64,000 nt of DNA from Ramazzottius varieornatus. Taxonomy: Eukaryota > Tardigrada > Eutardigrada > Parachela > Ramazzottiidae. The stretch is taken from positions 4,518,629 through 4,582,628 of the forward strand of contig BDGG01000001.1 in assembly GCA_001949185.1 (NCBI GenBank). The letters are read 5' to 3'. Below are positions 46,337 to 62,069 of the stretch, piece after piece; position 1 is the stretch's first letter, and each line of letters starts with the position of its first letter. The position numbers and the translations under genes are program-made. Below the pieces are notes generated by a model. It worked only from the letters and a program-made list of their open reading frames with translations. It had not been told where the DNA came from and searched no databases.

Positions 46337-49095
46337 AGTTAACGATATAAAAAATTTATACGAAAGAATTAGTCGGGGTAAATTAGGTAAAACTTCCCTC
46401 AGTGGAAGGTGCCACATGTAATTGCCATGTTAAGCACTAACTCGAAAGGCAAGAGGAAGATCCGATTAGAAAGCGCATTAAGATCTTGAAGAGCTGACTG
46501 CATGCAGCTCCTCAAAATTGTAATCGCTTCGTTTGTCACAACTAATATTCATTTGCTCACTTCTGCCTTCCTCGTACACTCGCCAGCCATCGGCGACCAA
46601 TCAGCGCCATCCTGTATTCCGAAAGGAGGAAGAAAAAGGGAAGAGGAAGTACGGGTGTGCCTTTCCCTACAGTGTGAAAAGACTCCTGCTTGATATTCCA
46701 TCCTATTGACTGCCTCTGGCGCAATCATATGGTCGTGCTCCGTGTTTTGCACTGGTATTCAGCCTGTCACCGCACTTTCTTCCTCCTGAATCCTCTGGGG
46801 ACTTGAGGAACAGCCGAGCATGCCTAATAGATATTCCGCATATTTTATTTTCAATTAGTGTATCTCTATATCGAGAATTGCGTCGACAATTGCTTCTGAT
46901 TGCCAACAGAGGCTCCGTGCATTTGCCTTGATGCACTTGTCAGCGCTCCAGCGGGGAACCTGACAGTACATCAGGACAAGTCCCTCAAGGCTTGTACTTT
47001 ATACTCCCTTCGTCCTTCTACGTGTCATCCCCTTTTCTCTTCCAGCCTAGTGCAGGCATTTGCTGAATGTCACTGGACTGATTAGGGTGTCAAAAGGACT
47101 GCTAATACAGGAGGCGGGGCGCATTTGTATAGCTGCCACATGCTACCCCTTCTTCCAACCGTTGCCCCATCCTGCACCAGCCAAATATGTACGAGCCACA
47201 ACATGCCCGTCTCGAGTGACCACAGGTTGGATGCTCGTAGTCACAACATTTCAGGCAGTTAAAAAGATGTTTCAGTTACTCTTCCGCAGCACTTTCTGTA
47301 AGAGGCCGAGCTCGTCAGTGACCTTCAGCTCCAGCCTGTGTGTACTCTACGCAATACCCGATTATCCGTTTCTAATTACACCACTACGAAGATAGGGCGA
47401 ACTAACCTCAAACATGCCCAGACGCGCTTGACGAGCCTTCTGCTTGCTTCTTCGACTTCCGGTCCCTCGAGGATTCCAGAGTAAGTGCAACAGATGGGCG
47501 TGCCGGCCAAAAGAAACGTGCCTCTGCTCTACTCGCCGGTGTGGTCGCCTTTGAATAGTTGTATATCCGCGTCAGCGCAACCAAGCTTGAAATCGAGATC
47601 TGCAAGAAACGCTTCAAGAAACTGCAAAACGTAGTGCAGTGGTAACATACAGTCATAAACTGATTACTGTTCCAACGATGCTCAGAGGAACTTTGCTGAG
47701 GACCGCTTCTCGGGAGACGTTTTGAGCTTCCAGAGTCCAGCCACATAGGGTCGACATATTGGTGTGTGCGCGTCCCGCTTCTTTCGCTGTTCGGACCGTT
47801 CAGGGAACAATTAAAACAGAATATATGCGAAACACTCACGAAAGAATCGGCGACACTCGGAAGATCGAACCTTAAGCATAAATATGTGACATGACAGCAA
47901 GGACGTATTGAGGTTGGCCGGAGGGGCCTCAAAGCTCAACCTTTGCACGTTCGCAATAGTTTTGTTGGAAAATCCGTAAAAATTGCAGCTCGGCAATGTT
48001 TTTCCTAAAATTCAGTAAACTGAGTGGAGCAATTTCGTCAGATTAACTTTTAACATTGAGAAATGCGACAAAGATAAAAGATCTACTAACATTTGAGCAG
48101 AAAATGCTGAGATCAGCCAGAGAACTTCGAAAACCCGTCCTAAAAAGATTATTTTCTAGAAATTAACCCGTGTGTCCTTCAGGAAATTTCGGATTATGAA
48201 TATGAAGTTGCACATCCGCAATTTCTAAGATTCCAAAAGTTTCGCAATTGCAGAGCACTGTCGAGCTGCCAGAGCGAGAAGCCCAGTATTGATTGTCAAT
48301 CAACTCAGCAGTGCTCGCTTTAGTAACTGAAGTTAAAATGAATTCGCGGGGCGGCAACCTAACGGGTACTGTTGCCGCCGAGGGAGGCTAAAAGGGGAGA
48401 AAACGGGAACTGGGATGATGGCAGCGCGTATCCCAAGTTCCCAACCATTGAATTACTCTCTGTGACTCAGAATGCAATGCTACAGCCTTATCTCCTTCTT
48501 TTGTGACCTACTTTCGCTTCTCCTCAGTCACATTCCATTCACAAGCTTATCACCACTAATGTTGTACTTTGCCCAAGTGAAGGGCAAAGTTCAGCAGAGG
48601 GGTTCAAACACAAACTTACGAACAAAACCAGCTCCGCATTTTTGGGCTTGACAGCTCGTGCCCAAAAATCCCATGTTAGTTAACATGGAGTATCAAATCG
48701 CATGCAAGGATGTATTAGTAAGCTCTGAGACCATTACGTAATAGCCTTACACTGTATCGGCGGCAACAAAACAGTTTGGACATTTGGCCGCATGGCCAAC
48801 TATAATGACCCTACTTAGCGCTATTCGCAGGCCGCCTCATGTAAACCGTAAACGCATCCCACTTATACGATCAGCTGCACCAGAATGGTATCACTCTGGC
48901 TGCACAGTCTGCCAGTCTACCACTCCTCGGAAATTCCGGATCTCATAAATTCCTGCTTGTTTTCCGTCTATCTTAGGTCCGTTCATGAGGCTCTGCAAAG
49001 CAAAGATGAAAGACGGGCTTGACGGGATCCGGATACGTTAGGGATGGAAGGAAGGATCTAATTCGTTTCGGGACCGCGCGTTCTTCCCAGGTGGA
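46337..49095. other. Interval between homeobox exons and ANKLE2
   Basis: Should contain the missing 5' exon(s) and promoter of the homeobox gene and the ANKLE2 promoter. I could not identify a start exon. The 174-codon frame at 47408-47932 (-) has no recognisable domain. Confidence 0.4.
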
Positions 49096-51334
49096 ATGGC
49101 GTCCACTGGATCGCTAGACGAACTGATCAAAACCTACAGCAACTCTCCATTTGGCGTAAAGTCTACAAAATTCTATGGAGTACAGATGCCCGGTTATACC
49201 GAGGAGCGACCCATCATCCTGCGAACACTTCCCAGTACGAAAGCCTTCCTGCCTGTTTGCCCTTCTGTTAGATTCAAAGAATTCTCCACGGAAGAAGAAG
49301 CGGCTGATTACTCCCAGTTTAGATGTCCCGTCATAGCTGACCACAGCTTCAAACGTGTAATAGAACCACGCTCCAAATACCCTAGTCCATCTCAGACGGA
49401 TAAAGACGCTCTGTTGCTCGCTGTATCCAGAGGGGACACCTCCACAGTAAGAGTTCAATACTTTTGTAATACAAAGCTATGACGTCATCGCTATTGCGTT
49501 TTCGGCATTGGATCGCTGTATATGTAACCGTTTGCGCATATACGGCATGCGCTAGTTGATCGAATTGTCACGTGAGTGCGATGCCTATTTTTCAAGCACC
49601 TGCATACCGTTCGTTTCGCACTTATTGAGGCTCTCATGTATGCAAGTGTTTGCAAGAATGGTTTAAGGTGCTTCTGTGAGCTTTCAGTGGATCAAGCTTG
49701 TAATGTCAAACGATTTACTAACTGTGTATTCTTTCTAGGTGCATCGGCTGGCTTGGAAGAATCCCAGATTGCTGGTAACGTCCGACGATGGACCGCAGTG
49801 CTACAAAGGCACATGGAGGCAGACCGTTCTCCATTTGGCTGTCCAAGCTCAAAACTTCCCACTCTTCTGCACCTTGATGGAAATCATCGAGAATCCGCTG
49901 TTAGCGGAGTTTACACGGCTAACCGAGTTCGAGAATGTGGAGGAACGAGGAGTAGTTATTGTCCGGAACTACTTGAATAACAGAACAAAGAAAGAAGAGT
50001 CGGTACTGGACTGTGCTGTGATTTACGGAGCCGTAGAAATCGTAGATTTCCTCACGGTTCACCCGCTCTGTGATATGAAGACGTGTAGGAGAGATGAACT
50101 TTCATCCAAGAGCGTTGTATGCTCGAAAGGTACGAGAACAGGGATGAATAATCTCAATATGATTTTCTGATGTTTCTTCCTAGGGGGAAAAGCTGAAAGC
50201 AAAGCTGTGATATCAGAGATGCTCGAGGGACGTTGGTACATTCCGGTCTTCATTGCTGTGAATATCTTCCAGGAAGCTAGTATAGGTAGACCAGTGAGCG
50301 TGTCAGAAACTCATGAGTTATTACGGGAGGGAAAGTTAGTTGGTTTGATGGGACCAATGACGGAAAGTGTAGCGAATGAGATGTTCGACCAGCTTCAGAC
50401 GACCCACCAACGTGACCTCGCCTCGACGCCGGTGCCGAATTCGCGGACGAAATCACTTTCCAAGAAGAACAAGCAGAAGCACGCCCATTATAACGGAGAC
50501 GTTGTGGATGAAGCTCAACGCGACGAAGATTTGAGTGTTCGTTCTTCGGTGAAGCGAACGTCTGTACGAACGACCAGGTGGAACGAAGGAAGATGTCGGA
50601 AACTGGCGAAGAAACATGGCTTGAAGTGGCAAGAATGGTGGAGCTTCCTCCGATGTTTCATGGATCTGGCTTCGCCGAAAGGCCTGCTGAAGTTCGAGAC
50701 CTTTCTTTCCTCCCAATTTTACGGTGAAATCACTGATGCAAAGTTCTTGAGAAAACTGGAGCTTCGGCTGACGGACTCGGCCGGATCGCTTGTTTGAGTG
50801 GCGCACGCTTGCGGTATTTTGACTGAAAGCGTGCGCCACATGCGGAAATGATGTGGTCGAGTTTGTTTGCCAAGCTTTTACGTATGAGACCATTATTCAT
50901 TCATATTACTTCTAGGTGGAGAAAAGCCTCAGCAAGATGGATTTGAAGATGGACCAAGTCCTGGTTTAGGGAACTTGGATCTGGTGGAAATTCTCTCGGT
51001 ACACTACACTCGATCCAACCCAGCTTTGTCGAGTCTTCCTCAAGAAAGCGTGGAGCCCATGGAAGACTCTGGTGAGATCTTCTACACGCCGCCACAATCT
51101 CCCGAACCTGTCGAAGAATCTCTGAACCACTTCTGCTCGACTTACTCGAACTTCAAGAGAGGCTTCATCGGTAAAGGAGACGTCCCGAGCGTCATGGACC
51201 ATGAAGTCTTCGAGGCTTTGAAGACGGCAGACATACCGGACGACTTCCGGTATGTGCTGGCCTGGAGGACTCTGATGCAGCGAAGATGTAACGAAGAAGA
51301 GCTGGCTGCGGCGTTCGGTCGCTTTGCTATATAG
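49096..51334 (+). CDS. ANKLE2: ANKLE2-like protein (mitotic exit / nuclear envelope reassembly)
   Basis: ANKLE2 family proteins control BAF dephosphorylation after mitosis. Exons: 49096-49446, 49739-50129, 50184-50723 and 50916-51334, total 1701 nt, 566 aa. Matches to human ANKLE2 run in order: FYGVQMPG and VRFKEFSTEEEAADYS; the ankyrin region with WKNPRLLVTSDDG, QTVLHLAVQAQNFPLF and EGRWYIPVF; EWWSFLRCFMDLASPKGLLK; and the C-terminal GKGDVPSVMDHEVFEALKTA. The exon 3 donor (TACG|GTGAAA) is the phase-correct choice before the hairpin-bearing intron. The N-terminal membrane helix and LEM domain of the vertebrate protein are absent from this model. A 3' splice site (TTCTTCCCAG) lies 5 nt before the ATG, so upstream exons may supply them. 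The TAG stop directly abuts a splice donor (GTTAGT), implying a 3' UTR intron to 51483. Confidence 0.88.
50797..50875 (+). repeat. Dispersed hairpin, copy 8 (ANKLE2 intron 3)
   Basis: Arms AGTGGCGCACGCTT (50797-50810) and AAGCGTGCGCCACA (50827-50840) around a 16-nt loop. The tail TGCGGAAATGATGTGG then TCGAGTTTGTTTGCCAAGC is well conserved. Confidence 0.88.
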
Positions 51335-53904
51335 GTTAGTCCTCGTTGTTCTTTTGTGGTTTAGACATTTTTTGAGCTTTATTGTTTACCATGATTGCAC
51401 TTGCCTCTTTTGTGTGGACCAACTGAAATTGTGGTCGATGTCTGCTTTGAATTTTACCTCCTGTCTGTTATTTATTTCTTAGAGTCTGCAACCCAATAAA
51501 GCCCCATCCAACGGCAGTCAGCAGCTCGGTCAGCAGTCTTGAGTTCCAACAGGAAGGAGCCGATGGAAGACAGGAAGCGGACGAAGCTGCCCGATGGTCC
51601 GTCAGGTGAGACTGTCGCGAATCTTTCTTGCAAAAAATGAGAAAAGGCGGTCCTTATTACAAATTGTTTTTGTGGAAACGCATATAGTTCTTTGGCGACG
51701 AGTTCAGACTGTCAATGGAAAGAAAGCTTGTTGTGATGTTTCCAGTCGATGGTCGGTGGGTCTTCGAACGAGCCAGACGAGGAGCCAGCATGAATAGTGG
51801 ATGCTCATCAGGCGCGAATTCTCTTGAAAGGCAATCAACATTCCTGGCTGGATGCGTATTGCTTAATTACCAAGCGAGCTTCGGAAGGAACTGATCATGG
51901 CTACGTCGTGACTAAGACAGTAAGCTAAGAACATAGGGTCTCTCCACCTCACGATGTAGGACTTGGCTCGATCACCACCGCCACCATCCATCCGCGTCTT
52001 CGGCGTAGTTTAGGCGCGAAGGAAGGGCGTTACTTATGCCTGGAATCTGATATATTCTCCGAGACAGACTAATGATCAAATTTCAGCTGCCTTACTTTTT
52101 CTTCCCGACCCATGCACGGTGGCTTCGCAGTTGGTCTTATCGCCTGACGGATACTCTATCTGATCTTCTTGTGTTTCGGCGTAGTGTTGTCGGACAGGCA
52201 ATATAACAGAGACTCGATTAGTTAAAGTGATGCAAATATCCCCAGTGTAAACATTGTTGCTTTTCTGCTTCCTAGGTTCTTCATTACCGCGACTGCTGGG
52301 TCCTCTTGTTGACTAGCTGTCTGTCGTGTTTGCCCGATTATGTGAACAAGACCTTTTAGGCTCAACCATTCACTCCCGACCCTTTTGATTTATGACCTGC
52401 GGATTAATGGACTGCTGAGCTCATTGGACCAACCGCGGAAACCCGAGTTCTTCCTTCCCCTTTCCTCCCATCACACCTCGTCTTCCTCTAACCACCGTAA
52501 GTACTCACTAAACATAACGTCCCTTCATGAATACCAGCATAAACTGGTAATGAACAAATGAAAAGCCGAAATGAACCATTCCAGTAGAAACCGAGGTGTT
52601 CTAGCATGGTCTGTACGGACTACTACCTGGATTTCTATTCGAAGAGCCCCTTTAGTTCTTGGTTTTTGTGGAGGGAAGTGCTGGGTTGGAGTGTTGCTTG
52701 CTGGCATATTGCCCATCAACAACGCGTATGGTACACCTCATTTGATGATTAGGTGATTTCTACGGAGTACCGTAAGCAGTGCTGGAAGTGCTGGGTGCTT
52801 TTAATAACGTACATTATGACAGTCGGGTGCGCGCTAGTTTGCCAAGGGATAACATAAATATTTTGTCGTTAAGTGTATTTGTTCTGGAGCCGAATGGAAC
52901 GAGGCTGATCTTTCCTTCCGTCGCTCCTTGGCTCTCATTGAATGTTTTAGAGCTGCACATGATGGCGGTGAATCCTTCCTCCATCAAGCAGCCACAGCAG
53001 CTTAAAGACTGTAACGTGGACGTAATGGAGGTTAGAGGGAATGCCCAGGGATAAATATACATCTTAATGTTTGATTATACTGGCTGCGGCTGCAATGACA
53101 GCCAACGTGACGAACATTTAGGCAAATCAAAACAAACCCCCATATCAGAGTACGTTGGTGCTGTGCCGGGATCAGAAAGCATCGAGAGGCTTAAGTAGGC
53201 GCTAAAAATGTCCCCATGCCTCCTTGATCCAAACCGCTCTTCAGCCTCTAACCCGAACATATTTGATCAATCTAAGCGGATTCTCTAAAATCGTAACTCA
53301 ATTTTGACTGATCACAATCTGACTAACCAAATTTCTCTTCCGTCAAAGCTTCCCGCTCATCCAATAAGTTCTCCATACTACCGTACCAGCGATCTCCCGC
53401 CACATACCTTGTTCACTTCCGGGCAGGGTTTCTTCACGGTAAGGACCTCTTTGCTTACATTCTGGTTTAGCGTAATGTCCAGCAGTCCTTTGGGATTTTT
53501 CTGTGAAGAGTAGGGAAGGTTGATTATAGCCGGCTTTGTCCGGTCCGACGTGTAAGATGGGTTCTGCGAGTACTTCTGACTTTTGTGAGAGGACGCGGTG
53601 TTCCGGATCATTAGATGGCTCGACAACGCCGCCATGTGTGATTATTATTGGGTTTCTCAGTACTCCACATCGTTGCAAGTCAAGAGCAATGGCTTCTTGA
53701 ACTGTGGGGGCAAGAATTAGGCTGACGGGGATTATTAGTGTCCGTCTCCTCACACTTAATGGGACAGATTATTGTCTAGGTTCGGCATCTTGGGGTATCT
53801 TGTCCAGCCTAACCTTACCATGGCATGAATCACACACAAAATTTTGTCAAAGTTTGAACTCTGAAATGGAACCTCGACAAATGGACTGAAAATGATTGCT
53901 ATCC

Positions 53905-53972
53905 CAAGTGCCGCCTCTTTTAGCTATCGTTAATTTAAAAGTGCGATACTTGAGATAATTCATTTGCCGATG
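53905..53972 (+). repeat. Dispersed hairpin, diverged copy
   Basis: CCAAGTGCCGCC then, after ~30 nt, AAGTGCGATACTTGAG and a tail ending CATTTGCCG. Both arms and the tail are recognisable but mutated. Confidence 0.45.
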
Positions 53973-54858
53973 TCCTAAGATTTCGGGCGCTAGTTTTCTG
54001 CGTTCGCATTGGACAGACAGGTGTTTTGTCGGAAGTTGGATGTATCAGAGAAGGTCCAACTCAGCTGTCTAACAGATAGAGTGGTTACGGGCTTCGGCAC
54101 ACCCATTAATTTTGTCAAGGCTTGGTAGATGAGCGTATCTAGTGTGTGGTTCTTGCAAGTGACATATCCGAGGGGATGAAGTAAAGTCCTTACAAGACAT
54201 ATGTGTCTCGAAATTCAACACCCGGCAATCAGGATATTTGGCCTTTAGAAAGACACAGAAGCGACCGACGCTGTTGGGCTTCTAAGCTGTCACATTCATT
54301 TAGGCATGATCTGTTGTATCTTCCGCACTGTAATCTTTCTTGCTCATTCGGAGATCATTTTGGAACTTTGTGGTTCTGGAGAAGGGTTTATCGAGACAGT
54401 GTTTTTTGTCTGCGTAGGTCAACAGGTTGATGTAATTCGTGCGATACGAAGGCACATTGCGCAAAGTGGACGGAGTTCTGACGTTTCAAAGTCCTCGAGA
54501 GCTTTTGCAAGATGGGCAAAGCAGCTATTTCAGGAGTACAAAGTAAACCTGAGACGATGTAAGCATGTTTAGATAATGAAGCGAAACGTCCATCATCGTG
54601 ACAAATAGCCCCAGTCATCACGTTGAGTTTCGGCGCAGCCTGACGAACGTCACTGAGGGCTCCAGCTAGGGCATCATGACGTCACAACGCCCTCTGTCGA
54701 AAACTTGGGTTATACCCCAAACATGCGCATCCTCTTTTAGTTGGTCCACTTTCGGATAAATCTTTGGTTCTTTGCCAGTCGACCGTCGATTATTTTGAAT
54801 GCGATATTTAAAGGAATATTTTCAAATTTTTGGTTGCAAAGTATACTGACGTGCGGAT

Positions 54859-55110
54859 CAAGCGCGCGTCAGCCAGTCTCCTTGTGGACCCGCGGTCCAT
54901 GAGATTTTCCGGCCCACAATGGTAAAAGCGAGTCTCGGTCCACGAGATTTCGTGGCAATTTAACATAAGGGTCCAGATTTATACCGGGGGTCCAGCCTAG
55001 GGGGACCCCTAGTATTAATGGGGGCCCCAGGCTGGTCCATGAGATTTTTTTCAGGCTTCCCTGGCCACATAGTCTGGTCCGTTAGATTTTCAGGCCCTGA
55101 CGCGCGTTTG
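54859..55110. repeat. ~250-bp element with inverted ends and internal direct repeats
   Basis: CAAGCGCGCGTCAG (54859-54872) faces CTGACGCGCGTTTG (55097-55110), an inverted pair with one mismatch. Inside, GGTCCATGAGATTTTC-like units occur four times. No ORF. Confidence 0.6.
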
Positions 55111-58100
55111 GTGCGGATGTCTCGTACGAGTCTCGCCGCTCTCGCGTACGAGGTCGGAAAAAGCATATAGCAGCCAGTGTTGGCGAAATGTTTTTCCTAA
55201 TCTGACCGGCACCTCTCATCGTCAACACTCGCAGCAGCTTTGATTGATGATCTCCATAACGGGCTTTCAGCATAATTAAGTCTTTACTTCATAAGACTGC
55301 GACACGGAGTACGTCAGATGTTTCGTCACAGACAAATTCTTTCATCTACCCGATTTCTCTGAACCAAAGCTAATCTTGCCAGCGTTCGGAAAAAATTGTG
55401 GAATTTAGGATTTTAAATACTGAAAAAAATATTTTGAATTTCGAATGCGATAAGAGAAGGAATGAGAATGCAGGATATTTTCCGTCCGGCGTAACATTCA
55501 TCATTAGTATTTTTGTTGGTTCTAAACACGCAATATTTGCAGCGTTTGATACGGGGGCTGCGTAACAGATCCAATCATCCACTTTTCACTTCCGTCAACA
55601 GGGAAATTCTTGCTCTGCTTCCAGTGTACATGGGAAGATGCGATGATGGATGAGATGCTGTCCTGTTGTCGAACAGCTCACAGGTGTCTACTTCCAATTA
55701 ACATACCTCCCGCAGACGGAAGTTCTTACAGCCAGCTCTTCCTCTCTCGTAAAGGGAGTGACCCAACTGAAAAATCAATAAATCCCGTAGGCGAAGATAT
55801 CACCTGTATACATCTGTGTGAGATTGCTACCCAACGTACAGGCCATCGTTATATCGTCGCTGCACACGCTGAATGGTTGGACGCCCAACTGTGCTAATTC
55901 CTCATTATATAATACTGTAATATGCTCCATTATTCGGGTCAACCTTTCAATTTTCCGAGAACCGGTGACAGAAAGACTCTGGAGGACAGCCATTTATTTT
56001 CCAGAACGCTAGCTGATGGTCGGTAAACGAACTGTTTATGTCGATCGCGAACCTACGTATAGCCTTTGGCTTGCGTGAAGTTGGGTCTTTGTATGCAGGT
56101 TTGTAACACAAGAAGCAGTTTCTTTCCCGCGCGAACGCCCAATTTGACCCTGTTATTTTACGGGCAATCCACTTGATGGTCTTGTCGGCAAGAAAAACAT
56201 CGACAGTTCGATCGTCGATTGCTGTACTAACGAATCGATGGGGACGTTAAAGGCTTGGGATGACATCGACTTGTCGATACGTGAACTGGAGGGAAGATAA
56301 GACAAACTTGACCGCCGTTTGCCTATTCAACCACAACGATTAGGGGCTGCTTTACGGACACAATACAAACACACTTCCCGTTTTGAATATCCATCGTCTT
56401 CCCTTCCAAGAGATTGAGTGCTAAATGGGACAATCTACCGCGTAGTGATCAGATCAACCTAGCTTGTGGTCTGTACCGCGGCTTGGATAAACAGAGGACT
56501 TGTCTTCCCCTAGGAAAACCCCGGCTTTTTCTCCCGCGGCTTGTGCTCCAGTGTGTACAAGACTTCCTTTAACACAACTAGCCTGATCAACTTTCCTTCG
56601 AGGGTTCGGCTGACTTGATTTTTCCGCAGAGAGGAAGCATGTGTTCAGCTGACTTCCGGTTTCCGGCGGGAGCTATTCTTTTCCTTTTTGCGGCTTTCTC
56701 GCCGCCTACTTCCGGTGCCACTCGAAGGACTTTAGCTCCTGAACATATGTAGTGTGTCATTTATGTTGTTGGCAGCTCGCTTCGGGTTGTGCGCGAGACG
56801 GAGGGAGAAGAGTTAAAATCAACAAGGCTATTACCAGCTTTCGCATCAATCTCTTCTGGTGGAGGATCGGGGCACAGCCGCGATCCATGGCGCTGATTAT
56901 TATTTGGGCCTACTTGTCATTCTTGGCCCGTATGGGACCGTAGACACCACGCATGTATGCTTCTGCTCAGTGTTGCTCAGCTCTAAGTGATCACGTTGTT
57001 GCCGCCACGACCGGTATACGATATGTGTGTTACGATTCAGAAGCGCGGAGCCTGCGATTATAGTCGGGATATCCTCTTTCCGCTCCTTTCCAATATAATG
57101 TTTTGGCTTTACTTCACGCTCGGCTTCGGATGTGATAAGCAGCTAAATTGGGATGCATTTGGCCCATTCCGACGACTTCACTTGACTCAACCGCCGTTCT
57201 TGAAAACGTTTCTAAGTTGACTGCGTCATGCAGCTGCATACAGTTATGGTCGATGATGGAATTCCGAAGAAATATCCTTCGGTAAAACATAAACCGAAAT
57301 TTGTTTTGACGAGTGTGTATTGCTGACTTGAAGTAACTGACTGTTTCGTCCGATTCTCGGAACCCAGAAGTTGGTCGTATTTTTTTTATATGGGGAAGCC
57401 GGCTCTTCATCAGTTCTCGCCATATGTGCGCGAGCAATGTTGAAAAATTTTATACCCTTGACAAATAATCACTGGCTGTATGGCCGGTATTATCACCTTG
57501 TTACGCGTATTATCACATCTGCTACAGTTTCAACTGGGACTTGAGGATGTGCTAAACTGTGAAAACAATGTTTATTCAGCTTGTCGACGATGGATCAACA
57601 GCTGGTGTACGGCAGAAAAATATTAACATGGAAGGCTTTATAACCACGATTGCTCTCTACCAAAAGCCGTCTTGATACGGGAATATTTTGAGTAGTCTTC
57701 TCGCGGTGATGGAAACCTGCAGGTCTGTCAAACGTAAAATTAGCCGTTTCTCCGAAACTATCCCCGGTTTTTTTTCTGAGTGGGAAATATTTCTTTGAGT
57801 GTGGTTTCATCGCTAAAAGGTCTTCGGTTATCCCGAGGAAGGTTGACGAGCTGCCTTTGGCCTTTCAGTACCACGAACTATGTAGCTCAAGTCTCAGTAT
57901 ATGGGAATCATCGATGACTTAGCTAGTTGATCTCAATAGGAAGTTAAAGATTAATGTTGGCTTGTCTCGAATTTCGCTTCATTAGACCTGACAGTGCTGT
58001 TAAAGGAGAGGGTGGCTCGAGCTCGGGCTTTCCATTCCATATCCGAATCAGCATGCAAGGCATCTTCCCTCTCCACATTTCCTGGTTGGGCATCGATAGG

Positions 58101-58596
58101 CACCACAGATGACATTATATGACCATAGCATCATCCCTTCGTGCACACACAGCCGGAAAACAGAATGCGATGCTCGGTGTGATTGCAGTGATAGGCTCTT
58201 TGTTCTAATCGTACAAGAAGCCAAAGAGTCCCTTGGGATCCACTGCCAATGTGCAATCAGATGAGTCCTGGCTCCAGCTCTGTAGTAATGATGATCATGC
58301 CAGACTTACACATGGCTTCATCGGGGAAGAAAAGGTTCACTTCACCGTGTACGTGCGTTCTGTTCAACGTGGGAAATAATTCTGACCTATAATGCAACAG
58401 CTAGCGCGTGATTGATTAAAACCTGTGGAATATCCCTATCGACTTTCTTTTTCTTCCCGCTGAACATGCTTGCTCTGTTTTCAACCGTGACAAACCGATT
58501 GGAAGGCATTCGAGTACATATTTTTGCACGAAGGAACCCTCTGGTTTCGAGAATATGTGAGACATGATTGATGAATTGAACCAGATCGTCATCTCG

Positions 58597-58672
58597 AGTG
58601 GCGCACGTTGCCGTTGCTACTGGCTGCCAGCGTGCGCCAGTTTAGAACGATCTAATTCCAAACACTTGCTCG
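58597..58672 (+). repeat. Dispersed hairpin, copy 9 (intergenic, upstream of PCBP)
   Basis: Arms AGTGGCGCACG (58597-58607) and CGTGCGCCAG (58631-58640). Outer pairing GATCGT / ACGATC is kept; the tail is diverged. Confidence 0.75.
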
Positions 58673-58994
58673 CGTCCCATGTATGGTACAGGGACTAATT
58701 CTATTCTGTAAAGCTGAAAAATTTTCTCAAAATCAGCCAACGGTCCCCGTCAGTTATGTTTGATCCGCCAATTTTTATTTTGTCTAGTGACAATCCCCGG
58801 ACCTCTTTCGACACCGGCTCTCTAGTCTCAACGGTGACCATTCACTCTCCCGAGCACCTTCTGCTACTTCCTACTTTTTTCTTCTACTTTCTGCGGTGAC
58901 GGTCAACCTCTGTTCCGTTGCTCCAACACTTAGTTCTCCGAACCGAACCAGCTACCCTCCTAATTTCTTTCACCAAGCCACCGCTAATCTCACC

Positions 58995-61605
<2,611 letters not shown>

Positions 61606-62069
61606 TCTGAGATGAATCTGATAGCATCTGAAACCCCCCGTTGATCTACAAGTTGCGTCATTGACGATGTGCACTTATTTTATATGAAAAAATTTCTACT
61701 TGCTGAATTCATGCTCATAATCTCATCGGAAACAATGCAGTGTGGAAAAGCGAGGTTCTTAGGTCTTCGGTTTGGTTTGTGGCAAGATGACAAAATGGAG
61801 TCTCTATTTTGATTAATTTATCTGTATTTTATCAATGCGTCGTAAGATGAGCAAAAGCTACTATGGAGTGTATAAAGAAAAGTTTTCGAAACAGATGTTT
61901 GAATAAGATGTCATGCTAATTCCTGAAGTCGACCAGTCAACAGAGAAAACTGGCATCAATTAAATTCCCAAATATTCAATAAAGGATTGGTTTATATAGC
62001 TTTCTGTACAGCCATTTTCTGCGCTGAAGACGTGGAAGAAAATCGAAGATTGATTCGAAATCATGCAAT
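61606..62069. other. Convergent 3' ends of PCBP and the charged-protein gene
   Basis: 464 bp of 3' UTR shared by two convergent genes. No ORF or repeat. Confidence 0.5.
61978..61983 (+). terminator. Candidate poly(A) signal of PCBP
   Basis: AATAAA, 373 nt after the PCBP stop and in a sequence free of other signals. Inferred from motif and position only. Confidence 0.45.

Larger units (their letters stand above)
51335..58994. other. 7.6-kb gene-poor interval
   Basis: ANKLE2 3' UTR sequence probably continues from 51484. After that no domain was recognised. Minus-strand frames at 53343-53753 (136 codons), 54388-54621 and 55775-55993 are the longest and could be remnants of a mobile element. 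It also holds a diverged hairpin (53905), a small repeat-bearing element (54859-55110), an intact hairpin (58597) and, just upstream of PCBP, its promoter/5' UTR. Confidence 0.4.
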
